Positions 25,536 through 34,515 are shown, counted from the stretch's first letter. The stretch: DNA of 64,000 nucleotides from Coriobacteriaceae bacterium AM100-PB1-1D-6A (GCA_027660625.1 JAQDNC010000002.1:197981-261980); one strand, 5' to 3'. Numbers and translations are program-made. The notes: generated by a model not told the origin, from the letters alone.

Positions 25536-26816
25536 TTACAGGCCGCAGGCTGCTTTGAGTTCTTCGACTCGGTCGGTCTTTTCCCAGGTGAAGTCGGGGT
25601 CTTCGCGGCCGAAGTGGCCGTAGGCTGCCGTCTTCTCGTAGATGGGGCGACGTAGGTCCAGGTCGCGGATGATGGCGCCCGGGCGCAGGTCGAAGGTCTT
25701 CTCCACGGCCTCGACGATCTTGTCCTCGGCAACATGTGCGGTGCCAAAGGTGTCGACCATGATTGAAAGCGGCTTGGATACGCCGATGGCGTAGGCCAGC
25801 TCGACTTCGCAGCGGTCGGCAAGGCCGGCGGCGACTACGTTCTTGGCGACCCAGCGAGCGGCGTACGCGGCGGAGCGGTCGACTTTGGTGCAGTCCTTGC
25901 CGCTAAAGGCTCCGCCGCCGTGACGGCCGTAGCCGCCATAAGTGTCGACGATGATCTTGCGGCCGGTCAGGCCCGTGTCACCCATAGGGCCGCCCACGAC
26001 AAAGCGGCCGGTGGGGTTCACATAGATATCGGCGCTATCCCACGGCATGTTCTCGGCAGCCATGACGGGCGCGATGACATGCTCGATGAGGTCGTCCTTG
26101 ATCTTGCCCATGTCCTCAATTTCGGCAGCGTGCTGCGTGGAGATGACGATGGTCGTGACCTCGACGGGCTTTCCGTCCTCGTAGCGCACGGTGACCTGGG
26201 TTTTGCCGTCGGGGCGCAGATAGGGCAGAGTGCCGTCGTGGCGCACGGCTGCCAGGCGCTCGGCCAGGCGGCTTGCCAGGTAGTGCGGCATGGGCATGAG
26301 GGTCTTGGTCTCGTTGGAGGCGTAGCCGAACATCATGCCCTGGTCGCCGGCGCCGATCAGGTCGATCGGGTCGGTGGTAGCGCCGGTCTGGGTCTCAAAC
26401 GACTCGTCGACGCCCTGGGCGATATCGGGGGACTGCTCGTGGATGAGGCTCATGACACCGCAGGTATCGCAGTCAAAGCCAAACTTGGCGCGGTTGTAGC
26501 CGATGCGGCGGATGACGCCGCGGGCAATCTCCTGCACGTCAACGTATGCCTGGGTGCGGATCTCGCCGGCGACGATGACGGTGCCGGTGGTCACGAGGGT
26601 CTCGCAGGCGCAGCGGACGTTTTCCACGTTGGCGGGCACGCCGTTGGGCGCAATATAGCCCTGCTCCTGCAGCTCTATTTCTTTGGCGAGGATGGCGTCG
26701 AGTACGGCATCGCTGATCTGGTCGGCGATCTTATCGGGATGACCCTCGGTCACCGATTCCGACGTAAACACAAACGATCCGTGTTGGGGCGGGATGGAAC
26801 GAAGCTCTTCTGACAT
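25536..26816 (-). CDS. metK: S-adenosylmethionine synthetase
   Basis: Makes SAM from methionine and ATP. The 426-residue protein is somewhat longer than the usual 380-400. Diagnostic motifs are [17 protein letters not shown] at the N terminus, [12 protein letters not shown] in the middle, and [22 protein letters not shown] in outline toward the C terminus. The extra length comes mainly from insertions in the first 120 residues. It is a single gene with its own terminator. A stable hairpin lies in its short leader, but no known SAM riboswitch signature is recognisable. Confidence 0.95.
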   Translation of the reverse strand: MSEELRSIPPQHGSFVFTSESVTEGHPDKIADQISDAVLDAILAKEIELQEQGYIAPNGVPANVENVRCACETLVTTGTVIVAGEIRTQAYVDVQEIARGVIRRIGYNRAKFGFDCDTCGVMSLIHEQSPDIAQGVDESFETQTGATTDPIDLIGAGDQGMMFGYASNETKTLMPMPHYLASRLAERLAAVRHDGTLPYLRPDGKTQVTVRYEDGKPVEVTTIVISTQHAAEIEDMGKIKDDLIEHVIAPVMAAENMPWDSADIYVNPTGRFVVGGPMGDTGLTGRKIIVDTYGGYGRHGGGAFSGKDCTKVDRSAAYAARWVAKNVVAAGLADRCEVELAYAIGVSKPLSIMVDTFGTAHVAEDKIVEAVEKTFDLRPGAIIRDLDLRRPIYEKTAAYGHFGREDPDFTWEKTDRVEELKAACGL

Positions 26817-26839
26817 GATTGTCCTTTCGAATAACGTGT

Positions 26840-26866
26840 CCCGGCGACCGTTACCATTCCGCCGGG
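26840..26866 (-). promoter_or_regulatory. Leader hairpin just upstream of metK
   Basis: CCCGGCG / CGCCGGG 7-bp perfect stem with a 13-base loop, ending about 24 bases before the metK start codon. It may affect initiation or mRNA stability. It does not match the SAM-I, SAM-II or SAM-IV cores as far as can be judged by eye. Confidence 0.4.
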
Positions 26867-26925
26867 CTCTGTATGCAAGGGCACATCATAGCGCGTAAAT
26901 CCAACATTCACACCCTTTCCGCACC

Positions 26926-27047
26926 TACTCATTGGGGACAGACTTAAACGACCAGACCCACTCATTGGGGACAGACTTAAATGACCAGCCGAAGGAACAC
27001 TCCGGTATTTGGAGACTGGTCATTTAAGTCTGTCCCCAATGAGTGGG
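26926..27047. repeat. GGGGACAGACTTAAA palindrome cluster (family D)
   Basis: A perfect 32-bp inverted repeat (26957-26988 with 27016-27047) built on CTCATTGGGGACAGACTTAAA. A third, direct half-copy precedes it at 26926-26955 with one base changed. It lies in the 312-base gap between divergent metK and gltX; the remainder of this gap holds their promoters and ribosome sites. The design recalls REP-like palindromes mobilised by RAYT (Y1) transposases, none of which is in the window. Confidence 0.75.
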
Positions 27048-27128
27048 TCGGTGCCCTTTGTGCGGAGGTTGCGTTGATGCTTTATACTGGTGCGGTTAGA
27101 CATCCATCCTGCAATCGAGGAGATTTCC

Positions 27129-28604
27129 ATGGCATCAGACGTTCGCGTCCGCTTTGCACCCTCACCGACGGGCAAGCTGCACATCGGCGGCGCCCGCACC
27201 GCTATCTATAACTGGGCTTTTGCCCGCGCAAACGGCGGCACGTTCATCCTGCGCATCGACGACACCGATCCCACCCGTTCCACCGACGAGAACACGCAGA
27301 TCATCCTACGCGCCATGCGTTGGCTGGGTCTTGACTGGGACGAGGGCCCCGAGGTGGGCGGCGACTTTGGCCCCTATGCCCAGACCGAGCGCCTGGACCT
27401 GTATAAGCAGGCCGCCCAGCAGCTCTGGGATGAGGGCAAGGCCTATCCCTGCTTCTGCACCAAGGAGCAGCTCGAGGCCGACCGCAAGGCCGCTCAGGAG
27501 CGCAAGGACCCCTTCCAGGGCTATCAGCGCCGCTGCCGCGATCTTGATCCCGAGGAGGCCCGCCGCCGCATCGAGGCCGGCGAGCCTTACGTCCTGCGCA
27601 TCAAGGTGCCCGAGGACCGCGGCGACGTCGTCATCCACGACGCCGTCCACGGCGAGGTGACCTTCGACGCCAAGGAGCTCGACGACTTCGTCATCTTCCG
27701 CTCCGACGGCACGCCCACGTATAACTTCGCGACCGTCGTCGACGACGCCATGATGAAGATTACCCACGTCATCCGCGGCGACGACCACCTGTCCAACACC
27801 CCACGCCAGGTCATGGTCTACGAGGCCCTCGGCGCGCCCGTGCCCACGTTCGCCCACATCTCCATGATTCTGGGCGCTGACGGCAAGAAGCTCTCCAAGC
27901 GCCATGGCGCCACCTCGGTGGAGGAGTACCGCGACGCCGGCTACCTGTCCGACGCGTTCGTTAACTACCTGGCGTTGCTCGGCTGGTCGCTCGACGGCGA
28001 GACCACGATCATCCCGCGCGATGTCCTGGCCAGCAAGTTCTCGCTCGACCGCATCTCCAAGAACCCGGCGACCTTCGACCCCAAAAAGCTCGACTGGGTC
28101 AATGCCGAGTACATCAACGGCATGTCCGATACTCAGTTTGCCGACGAGATCATGGTCCCCGAGCTGCACGAGGCAGGCCTCATCGAGGGTAATGTCGAGT
28201 ACGGCGAGGACTGGATCGACGCGCTCGCTGCCATCGTCAAGCCGCGCACCAAGATGCCGGTCGACGCCGTGACCGTCGCCGCCCCCATCTTTGCCACGGC
28301 CGAGACGCTCGAGTATGACGAGAAGTCCGTCAACAAGGGCCTGGCCAAGGAGGGTATGGGTGCCATTTTGGACGCCGCCAAGGCCGCGCTCGAGGGCATT
28401 ACCGAGTGGACGGCCGCCAACATCGATGCCGCACTTGAGCCGCTGCCCGAGCAGATGGACCTCAAGAAGCGCGTGGTGTTCCAGGCCGTGCGCGTCGCCG
28501 TCTGCGGCAACATGGTGAGCCCTCCGCTGGGCGAGACTATGGCGCTCGTCGGCCGTGACGACTGCCTGGCGCGCATCGATCGCGCCCGCACGATGGCGCT
28601 GTAA
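27129..28604 (+). CDS. gltX: Glutamyl-tRNA synthetase
   Basis: Charges tRNA-Glu, one of whose genes is at 15792. The 491-residue class I synthetase has the HIGH-type motif in FAPSPTGKLHIGGARTA at the N terminus and the KMSKS-type loop KKLSKRHGATSVEEY near residue 255. The C-terminal anticodon-binding helical part follows. The start at 27129 has a GAGGAG site 7 bases upstream; the open frame extends 13 codons further without similarity. Whether it charges only tRNA-Glu or also tRNA-Gln cannot be told without the gatCAB status. Confidence 0.96.
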   Translation: MASDVRVRFAPSPTGKLHIGGARTAIYNWAFARANGGTFILRIDDTDPTRSTDENTQIILRAMRWLGLDWDEGPEVGGDFGPYAQTERLDLYKQAAQQLWDEGKAYPCFCTKEQLEADRKAAQERKDPFQGYQRRCRDLDPEEARRRIEAGEPYVLRIKVPEDRGDVVIHDAVHGEVTFDAKELDDFVIFRSDGTPTYNFATVVDDAMMKITHVIRGDDHLSNTPRQVMVYEALGAPVPTFAHISMILGADGKKLSKRHGATSVEEYRDAGYLSDAFVNYLALLGWSLDGETTIIPRDVLASKFSLDRISKNPATFDPKKLDWVNAEYINGMSDTQFADEIMVPELHEAGLIEGNVEYGEDWIDALAAIVKPRTKMPVDAVTVAAPIFATAETLEYDEKSVNKGLAKEGMGAILDAAKAALEGITEWTAANIDAALEPLPEQMDLKKRVVFQAVRVAVCGNMVSPPLGETMALVGRDDCLARIDRARTMAL

Positions 28605-28627
28605 CAGTCGCGCAAACGCATGTATCC

Positions 28628-28660
28628 GAGCCCCGTTCACCCGAGCGGGGCTCTTGTTTC
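28628..28660 (+). terminator. Terminator after gltX
   Basis: GAGCCCCG / CGGGGCTC 8-bp stem, 9-base loop, then TTGTTTCT. Confidence 0.8.
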
Positions 28661-28692
28661 TCAAGGCGTATGGGATGGGAGGCACAGAGACC

Positions 28693-31146
28693 ATGGCCGA
28701 GCAACTGTCACTGTTTGGTTCGCCTGAACCCGAGCAGGCTCCCGTAAGGGCCGGCCGCACTGCCGAGCAGGCCAAGCCTGAGCCTGTGCCAGAGCCCATT
28801 GCCGCCTACGCGAGCGTGGTCCTCGACATTCCCACCCGTGCGCTGTCCGAGCCGTTTGCCTACGGCATTCCGCAGTCCCTCGCCAATGAGCCCCAGATCG
28901 GCTCCACCGTCCTAGTTCATTTTGGCAACCGCGCGGCCGCGGGCTATATCGTCGACATTGCGTCTGAGCTGGGCGACTTGCAAGGCAACGCCGCCCTCGA
29001 TTCCGTGCGCATCAAGCCTATCGAGGCTATCCTCAGCAAACCGCTCTTTGGCGCCGAGGCCGCCCGCATTGCGCGTTGGATGAGCCGCGAGTATGTCGCG
29101 ACGCGTTCCGAATGCCTGCGCCTGTTCTTGCCTCCGGGTGGCAGCCCGCGTGTCGTTAAGGGCGATGACGGGGCGTGGGCGGTCGAGCGCCCCGCCGTCA
29201 AGCCTATTCAAAACCGCTGGGTGATGCTTACACCCGAAGGCTTTGACTATACGCCGCCCAAGACAGCGGTTCGCCAGCGCCAGCTTATCGAGGCGCTCCA
29301 GTGCGGACCGGTCACGACGCGCGACCTCAACCTGCTCTACAACAGTATGTCGGCGACCATCAAGGCGCTCGAAAAACGCGGCGTCGTGGTGGTGGAGGAG
29401 CGTCGTGCTTGGCGTGGCTGCAGCGAGCAGACCACGCTGTCCTCGGCGAGCGGCAAGGCGCCGGTCGCGCTCACGGACGGCCAGCAGCAGGCGCTTGCGC
29501 AGATTGAGCGCGCCCGTCTTGACGCCCACGGCGACGTGGTGCTTGTAGACGGCGTCACCGGATCCGGTAAAACTGAGGTCTATCTCTCCGCCATCGAGCG
29601 CGTTCTCGCGGCCGGTCGCTCGGCCTGCGTGCTTGTGCCCGAGATCTCGCTGACGGCCCAAACCGTCGGCCGCTTTCGTTCGCGCTTTGGCGAGACGGTT
29701 GCTGTGTTCCATTCGCGCCTTTCGGCCGGTGAGCGCCTAGACCAGTGGGATATGGTCGCCAGCGGTGCCGCACGCGTGGTCGTGGGCGCGCGTTCGGCGC
29801 TTTTCTGCCCGCTCAGCGACCTGGGCCTTATCATCATCGACGAGGAACACGAGACCAGCTACAAGCAGGGCTCCAGTCCGCGCTATCACGCGCGCGAGGT
29901 GGCGGCCGAGATGGCGCGCCGCTATCGCTGCCCACTCGTGCTGGGCTCGGCCACGCCTTCTGCCGAGGCCCTCGACCGCTGCCGCCGCGGCTCGTACAAC
30001 GGTGCCACCTGGACGCGCGTCGAGATGCCCGAGCGCCCGGGACACGCCGTGCTACCCACGGTCCGCATTGCCGACCTGCGCCGCGAGTTTTCGCACGGCA
30101 GCCGCTCCATGTTCTCTAAACCGCTGATGGAAGGTTTGGAGCGCGTTGTAGAGCGCCGCGAGAAGGCTGTGCTGCTGCATAACCGCCGCGGCTTTGCGCC
30201 GTTTTTGATGTGCCGCGAGTGCGGTTGCGTCCCCACCTGCAACCACTGCTCTACGGCGCTTACGTACCACGAGCGCACGCACACGCTGCAGTGCCACACC
30301 TGTGGTTCGTCCTGGCGCGTGCAGCCGTATCCCGCGCCCACGAGTCGTTGCCCCAAGTGCGGCAGCCGTTACCTGGCAAAAATGGGTCTGGGCACGCAGC
30401 AGATCGAGGACGCGCTGCACCAGATGCTGCCCGAGGATGTCGCCATCATTCGCATGGATGCCGATTCCACGCGTGGCAAGGACGCGCATAAGAAGTTGCT
30501 CGAGCAGTTCGATGCCGCCGATTGCGCGGTGCTGCTGGGCACTCAGATGATCGCCAAGGGCCTCGACTTTCCCGAGGTTACCCTTGTGGGCGTGGTCAAT
30601 GCCGACTTTGCATTAAAGCTACCCGATTTTAGAGCGGGGGAGCGCGCTTACGATTTGCTGGAGCAGGTCGCCGGCCGTGCCGGTCGCGGTGATCGCCCTG
30701 GCGAGGTCATCATCCAGACCTATCTGCCCGAGGACCCGGTTATTCGCGCCGTCGCCGAGCACGACCGTTCGATCTTTACCGACTACGATCTGGACCAGCG
30801 CCGCGACGCGCTGTTCCCGCCGTTTGTTCGCCTGGTCAACATCTTGGTGTGGTCGGCGAACCGAGACGACGCGCAGGACTACATTGGGCGCATTGCAAAG
30901 CTTCTTAAGCGCCGCTGGCATGCCGCCGCGCCCGACTTTTTGCGGGCGGGGAGCGCCGTGCCCCAGGTGCTGGGCCCGGCTTCGTGTGTAATCGAGAGAG
31001 CCAAGGACCGTTACCGCTTCCATCTGCTTGTGAAGTCGCCTGTGGGGTACCATGTCTCTGATGATATCGACGCCTGCCTCAAAGAGGTGGGCTCTGTGCG
31101 CGGCGTGAGCGTGAGCGTTGACGTCGATGCCTATGATTTGATGTAA
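28693..31146 (+). CDS. priA: Primosomal protein N' (PriA helicase)
   Basis: Restarts stalled replication forks by loading the primosome. The 817-residue protein has an N-terminal DNA-binding domain (about 40-150), helicase Walker A GVTGSGKTEVYLS (about residue 285), DEEHETSYKQ, and a zinc domain with paired cysteines (CRECGCVPTCNHC and CHTCGSSW ... CPKCGSRYL). It ends with helicase domain 2 (GTQMIAKGLDFPEVTLVGVV and EQVAGRAGRGDRPG). The ATG at 28693 follows a GGAGG site; an upstream extension overlapping gltX is unlikely. It starts a + strand group priA-def, then fmt-rsmB. Confidence 0.95.
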   Translation: MAEQLSLFGSPEPEQAPVRAGRTAEQAKPEPVPEPIAAYASVVLDIPTRALSEPFAYGIPQSLANEPQIGSTVLVHFGNRAAAGYIVDIASELGDLQGNAALDSVRIKPIEAILSKPLFGAEAARIARWMSREYVATRSECLRLFLPPGGSPRVVKGDDGAWAVERPAVKPIQNRWVMLTPEGFDYTPPKTAVRQRQLIEALQCGPVTTRDLNLLYNSMSATIKALEKRGVVVVEERRAWRGCSEQTTLSSASGKAPVALTDGQQQALAQIERARLDAHGDVVLVDGVTGSGKTEVYLSAIERVLAAGRSACVLVPEISLTAQTVGRFRSRFGETVAVFHSRLSAGERLDQWDMVASGAARVVVGARSALFCPLSDLGLIIIDEEHETSYKQGSSPRYHAREVAAEMARRYRCPLVLGSATPSAEALDRCRRGSYNGATWTRVEMPERPGHAVLPTVRIADLRREFSHGSRSMFSKPLMEGLERVVERREKAVLLHNRRGFAPFLMCRECGCVPTCNHCSTALTYHERTHTLQCHTCGSSWRVQPYPAPTSRCPKCGSRYLAKMGLGTQQIEDALHQMLPEDVAIIRMDADSTRGKDAHKKLLEQFDAADCAVLLGTQMIAKGLDFPEVTLVGVVNADFALKLPDFRAGERAYDLLEQVAGRAGRGDRPGEVIIQTYLPEDPVIRAVAEHDRSIFTDYDLDQRRDALFPPFVRLVNILVWSANRDDAQDYIGRIAKLLKRRWHAAAPDFLRAGSAVPQVLGPASCVIERAKDRYRFHLLVKSPVGYHVSDDIDACLKEVGSVRGVSVSVDVDAYDLM

Positions 31147-31164
31147 CAACCCGAAAGGATGGCC

Positions 31165-31701
31165 ATGGAAGCCAACGGAATCGTACTGTCGCCCGACCCT
31201 CGTCTGCGCCAGGAGTGCGCCGTCATCGAGGAGATCACTCCGGCGATCGAGGCGCTTGCCGAGAAGATGAAGAAGATGATGTTCGACAACGGCGGTTGCG
31301 GTCTGGCTGCCCCGCAGATCGGTGAGCTCATTCAGCTTGTCACCATCGACTGCGATTACAGCGACAAGAATGACTATGACCCGTACGTGCTCATCAACCC
31401 TGTCATTGTTGAGCAGAGCGACCATCTGGTGCCGTTTAGCGAGGGCTGCCTGTCCATCCCCGGCATTAGCTGCGAGATCGAGCGTCCCGATCATGTCGTC
31501 GTCGAGGCGTATGACCTGGACGCCAACCTGATTCGCTATGAGGCAACGGGCGACCTGTTCTGCGTGTGCCTGCAGCACGAGATCGATCACCTGCATGGCA
31601 ACACCATGTTTGAGCGACTCAAGCCGATGCAGCGCATCAAGGCAGTCAAGGAGTACCAGGACGCCCTGGCCCGCGGCGCTCGACCGGGCGAGACGGAGTA
31701 G
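31165..31701 (+). CDS. def: Peptide deformylase
   Basis: Removes the formyl group from nascent proteins. The 178-residue protein has all three metal-site motifs: GCGLAAPQIG (about residue 45), EGCLSIPG (about 95) and QHEIDHLHG (about 138). The ATG at 31165 is preferred because GAAAGG lies 7 bases upstream; the ATG at 31159 would be only one base from it. It is functionally paired with fmt downstream, although a family C palindrome and a 362-base gap now separate them. Confidence 0.95.
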   Translation: MEANGIVLSPDPRLRQECAVIEEITPAIEALAEKMKKMMFDNGGCGLAAPQIGELIQLVTIDCDYSDKNDYDPYVLINPVIVEQSDHLVPFSEGCLSIPGISCEIERPDHVVVEAYDLDANLIRYEATGDLFCVCLQHEIDHLHGNTMFERLKPMQRIKAVKEYQDALARGARPGETE

Positions 31702-31709
31702 GTCCCACC

Positions 31710-31846
31710 GTCCCCTTCCGCCGCAGGGCTTAGGTTTTGCTCCATGCTCAAACAGTCCTGCTCGCACGAAGAGCACATTAAGTGCTCTTCGGCTCGTGCG
31801 GAACTGCGCGTGGAGCAATAACCTAAGCCCTGCGGCGGAAGGGGAC
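31710..31846 (+). repeat. Palindromic element, family C, copy 3
   Basis: Arms of 35 and 36 bases (31710-31744 with 31811-31846) pair with a single one-base bulge. The core has ACAGTCCTGC, CGCACG, inner stem GAAGAGCAC / GTGCTCTTC with loop ATTAA, a CGGCT bulge, CGTGCG and GGAACTGCG. It begins 8 bases after the def stop codon. The arms share no sequence with copies 1 and 2. Confidence 0.88.
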
Positions 31847-31849
31847 TGC

Positions 31850-32063
31850 GTTTTCGTGCTCCTTTTCGCCCGGGTGCCGTCGGGCCAGGGAGGGGCGTCT
31901 TCGCTGATAGTCTTTGTTGAGAGAGAGCTGCTTTTATTGCGGCTCTTTCTTTGGTTTTGGGTATATTTGTTCTTGTTGAATTGTTATTGCGGATGGGCTG
32001 GGTACTTGGCTTTCCGCTGTTGTTTGTAGCCGTCTCGGCTTTGGTTGAGGGGAGACGTTCTTT
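31850..32063 (+). other. T/G-rich spacer upstream of fmt, no gene seen
   Basis: About 210 bases on the + strand, strongly rich in T and G and poor in A and C, especially 31900-32060. No convincing gene or hairpin is seen. A GAGGGGAGA ribosome site for fmt is at its right end. The same strand bias continues into the first half of fmt. Confidence 0.5.
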
Positions 32064-32984
32064 ATGCGTATTGTGTTTATGGGTACGCCTGATTTTGCTG
32101 TGCCTTCGCTGACTTCGCTTGTTGAGGCTGGGAACGAGATTGCGCTTGTTATTACTCGTCCCGATGCTGTTCGTGGGCGTGGTAAGAAGCTTGAGCCTTC
32201 TCCTGTTAAGGCCAAGGCGCTTGAGCTGGGGTTGCCGGTTATTGAGGCAAATCGCATGACGCCTGAGGTTGTTGAGGCGCTCCAGGCTGCGCAGGCTGAT
32301 ATTTTCTGTGTGGCTGCCTATGGCTGCATTTTGCCTGATGAGGTGCTGCATATGGCGCCGCTTGGTATTGTGAATGTTCATGCTTCGCTGTTGCCTCGTT
32401 GGCGTGGCGCTGCTCCCATTCAGCGTGCGATTCTTGCTGGTGACGAGGTTGCTGGCGTTTCTATTATGCGCATTGGGCATGGCGTTGATACTGGTGCTTA
32501 TTGCGCGCAGGCCTCGACGTCGGTTGCCGGTAAGCATGCTGAGGCGCTGACCATGGAGCTTGCTGAGCTTGGCGGCAAATTGCTTGCCGATACGCTTCCT
32601 TCGCTTGCTGATGGCACCGCCGTGTGGACTGAGCAGGATGAGTCGCTCGTCACTCATGCTGCCAAGATTTCCAAGCAGGAGATGCGTCTGGATCCGCAGA
32701 TGGCGGCGCTCGATTGCGTGCGCCATGTGCTCGCTTCGTCCGATACCGCGCCTGCCCGTTGCGTGATTGCCGGCAAGATGGTTCGCGTGCTCGATGCTGC
32801 GCTTTCCGATGTGTCGCTTGGCGAGGGTCAGGTTCTCGTTAAGGCCAAGCGTGTCTACCTGGGCCTTTCTGATGGCGCTGTTGAACTGCTCGAGGTTAAG
32901 CCCGATGGCAAGCGTGCAATGGCTGCCTCTGCCTGGGCTGCCGGCCTGCAGGGTGCCGAACTTAGGTGGGGTGTACTGTCATGA
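32064..32984 (+). CDS. fmt: Methionyl-tRNA formyltransferase
   Basis: Formylates initiator Met-tRNA using 10-formyl-tetrahydrofolate. The 306-residue protein starts MRIVFMGTPDFAVPSL, contains the folate-binding signature IVNVHASLLPRWRGAAPIQ and GVSIMRIGHGVDTG, and has the C-terminal tRNA-binding domain. The first half uses T in the third codon position far more than neighbouring genes, while the last third returns to the usual C/G. The stop codon overlaps the rsmB start by 4 bases (ATGA). Confidence 0.95.
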   Translation: MRIVFMGTPDFAVPSLTSLVEAGNEIALVITRPDAVRGRGKKLEPSPVKAKALELGLPVIEANRMTPEVVEALQAAQADIFCVAAYGCILPDEVLHMAPLGIVNVHASLLPRWRGAAPIQRAILAGDEVAGVSIMRIGHGVDTGAYCAQASTSVAGKHAEALTMELAELGGKLLADTLPSLADGTAVWTEQDESLVTHAAKISKQEMRLDPQMAALDCVRHVLASSDTAPARCVIAGKMVRVLDAALSDVSLGEGQVLVKAKRVYLGLSDGAVELLEVKPDGKRAMAASAWAAGLQGAELRWGVLS

Positions 32985-34381
32985 GCAAGTTGTCTCCCGC
33001 GCGCAAGCTTGCGCTCGATGTGTTGATGGAGGCCGATCGTCGCGGTATGTACGCACGTGACGTGTTGTCTTCACGTGCTTCCGCCAAGGCCATTGACCAG
33101 CGCGATTCTGCTTTTGCCGCCCGTTTGGCGCTTGGTGTTGCCGCCACGCAGGGTATTTTGGATGAGTTGCTCGATCAATTTTTGGATAAGCCCAAAAAGG
33201 TCGCGCCGCGCGTTCGCATGGCGCTTCGCATCTCGGCCTTCGAGATGCTCTACCTGCATACCCCGGGTCGCGTTGCCGTGAGCCAGGGCGTTGAGCTGGT
33301 TCGCAGCGGTGCTAAATCGGCCGCCGGTCTGGCGAACGCCGTGCTGCATAAGGTTGCGGACAACGTTGAGGACTTTGCCACGGCGTCCGATGTGGGTGAG
33401 TCTGAGCGACGCTTGGTTCGTCTGTCGCGCCTGATGGGTCTGCCGCGCTGGCTGTGCGCTCGAATTATTGCCTCGTTCGATACGCCCGAGGGCGCGCTGA
33501 ACTTCGCCGGCAATCTGGCCCCCGCGCCGCTGGCCCTGCATGAGAACGCGTTTGCGACCAAACCCGACCCGTATATCTCGCAGCTCGTCGCTCCTGTCTT
33601 CCCGGGCTGCCATGCTCCGGTCGATGCGCAGGTCGCGGTTGCATCGGGCGTGTTTGAGCGTGCTGCCGCGGTTGCCTCGGACCTCAACGCTCAGCTTATC
33701 GCTACTGCCGCGACACGTCCCGGTCGTTGCCTGGAGATTGGCGCCGGTCGCGGCACCAAGACCTACGTGATGATGTGCCAGGCCAAGCGTGCCGGGTACG
33801 AGCGTCAGCATACTGCGCTCGATCTGCACGATCGTAAGTGCGATCAGAATCTCGCGCGCCTGCACAAGGCGGGTATCTCAGGTGTTCGTACGGTGTCGGG
33901 CGATGCCTGCGAGCTCAATGAGGTGCTTACGTCCTTTGACGCGATGCTTGGCGAACCCGCCCTGTTCGACACGGTCTTTATCGATGCGCCGTGCTCTGGC
34001 ACCGGCACCATGCGCCGCCACCCCGAGATTCCGTGGCGTCTGACCGAGAACGACGTTACGACTGAGCTGCCCCGTCTGCAGCTGACGATGCTCAAGGAAG
34101 CAGCCGCGCGCGTGGCTGCCGGTGGTGAACTTATCTATGCTACCTGCTCGGTTTTTGATGAAGAGAACACGCAGGTCGTGGATGCCTTCCTGGCTTCTCC
34201 CGAGGGCGCCGGCTTTACCGTGGCACCGTTCTCCGAAGCCCAGATTCTGCAGCTGCCCGATTTCGCACAGGCCAAGAAGCTGGTGGCCGTCCGTCAAAAC
34301 GATCGTGGCCTTTTCCAAAGCGTGCCGGTAAACGCCGACTCCTACGACGGCCACTTCTGCGCCCGCCTGGTCCGCAAGTAA
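32981..34381 (+). CDS. rsmB: 16S rRNA (cytosine-967-C5) methyltransferase
   Basis: Methylates C967 of 16S rRNA. The 466-residue protein has an N-terminal NusB-like helical domain (about 1-140, ARKLALDVLMEADRRG and FEMLYLHTPGRVAVSQGVEL in outline) and a SAM-dependent methyltransferase domain. The latter shows LEIGAGRGTKTYVM, IDAPCSGTGTMRRHPEIPW and IYATCSVFDEEN, where the two cysteines are the catalytic pair. The start at 32981 overlaps the end of fmt as ATGA. fmt-rsmB adjacency is common across bacteria. Confidence 0.93.
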   Translation: MSKLSPARKLALDVLMEADRRGMYARDVLSSRASAKAIDQRDSAFAARLALGVAATQGILDELLDQFLDKPKKVAPRVRMALRISAFEMLYLHTPGRVAVSQGVELVRSGAKSAAGLANAVLHKVADNVEDFATASDVGESERRLVRLSRLMGLPRWLCARIIASFDTPEGALNFAGNLAPAPLALHENAFATKPDPYISQLVAPVFPGCHAPVDAQVAVASGVFERAAAVASDLNAQLIATAATRPGRCLEIGAGRGTKTYVMMCQAKRAGYERQHTALDLHDRKCDQNLARLHKAGISGVRTVSGDACELNEVLTSFDAMLGEPALFDTVFIDAPCSGTGTMRRHPEIPWRLTENDVTTELPRLQLTMLKEAAARVAAGGELIYATCSVFDEENTQVVDAFLASPEGAGFTVAPFSEAQILQLPDFAQAKKLVAVRQNDRGLFQSVPVNADSYDGHFCARLVRK

Positions 34382-34386
34382 CGACT

Positions 34387-34455
34387 AAGTTGCGGTGAAA
34401 TAGGGATTGAATAGCGGCTTCTAGCCGCCAATCAGTCCTTATTTCACCGCAACTC
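34387..34455. repeat. 69-bp palindromic element, family B, copy 2
   Basis: The same inverted ends as 9350-9418 (AAGTTGCGGTGAAATAGGGA on the left) and the same 69-bp length. The middle differs and carries its own small hairpin GCGGCTTCTAGCCGC. It starts 6 bases after the rsmB stop, between convergent genes. Confidence 0.8.
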
Positions 34456-34473
34456 ATAAGGAAACCTGGGTAG

Positions 34474-34515
34474 CTAAAGAAGCAGCCCCGCGATCGGTGC
34501 CGGTCGCGGGGCTGC
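34474..34515. terminator. Terminator between rsmB and the FmdB-like gene
   Basis: A 12-bp perfect stem GCAGCCCCGCGA / TCGCGGGGCTGC. On the - strand it is followed by TTCTTTAG, so it mainly serves the FmdB-like gene. On the + strand GTTGTTCTT follows. Confidence 0.85.

Noticed and set aside
26817-26930. SAM riboswitch before metK
   Set aside because: A single 7-bp hairpin is present but none of the conserved junction sequences of the SAM-I, II or IV classes could be recognised.
9485-31846. Interpreting family C copies as ordinary intrinsic terminators or as a classic MITE
   Set aside because: Arms lack T tracts and are far longer than terminators; a MITE should keep the same arm sequence between copies, which these do not.
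31900-32600. Diversity-generating retroelement as cause of the T-rich stretch
   Set aside because: Such elements change A residues and need a reverse transcriptase and template repeat, neither of which is present; the bias here is C to T.
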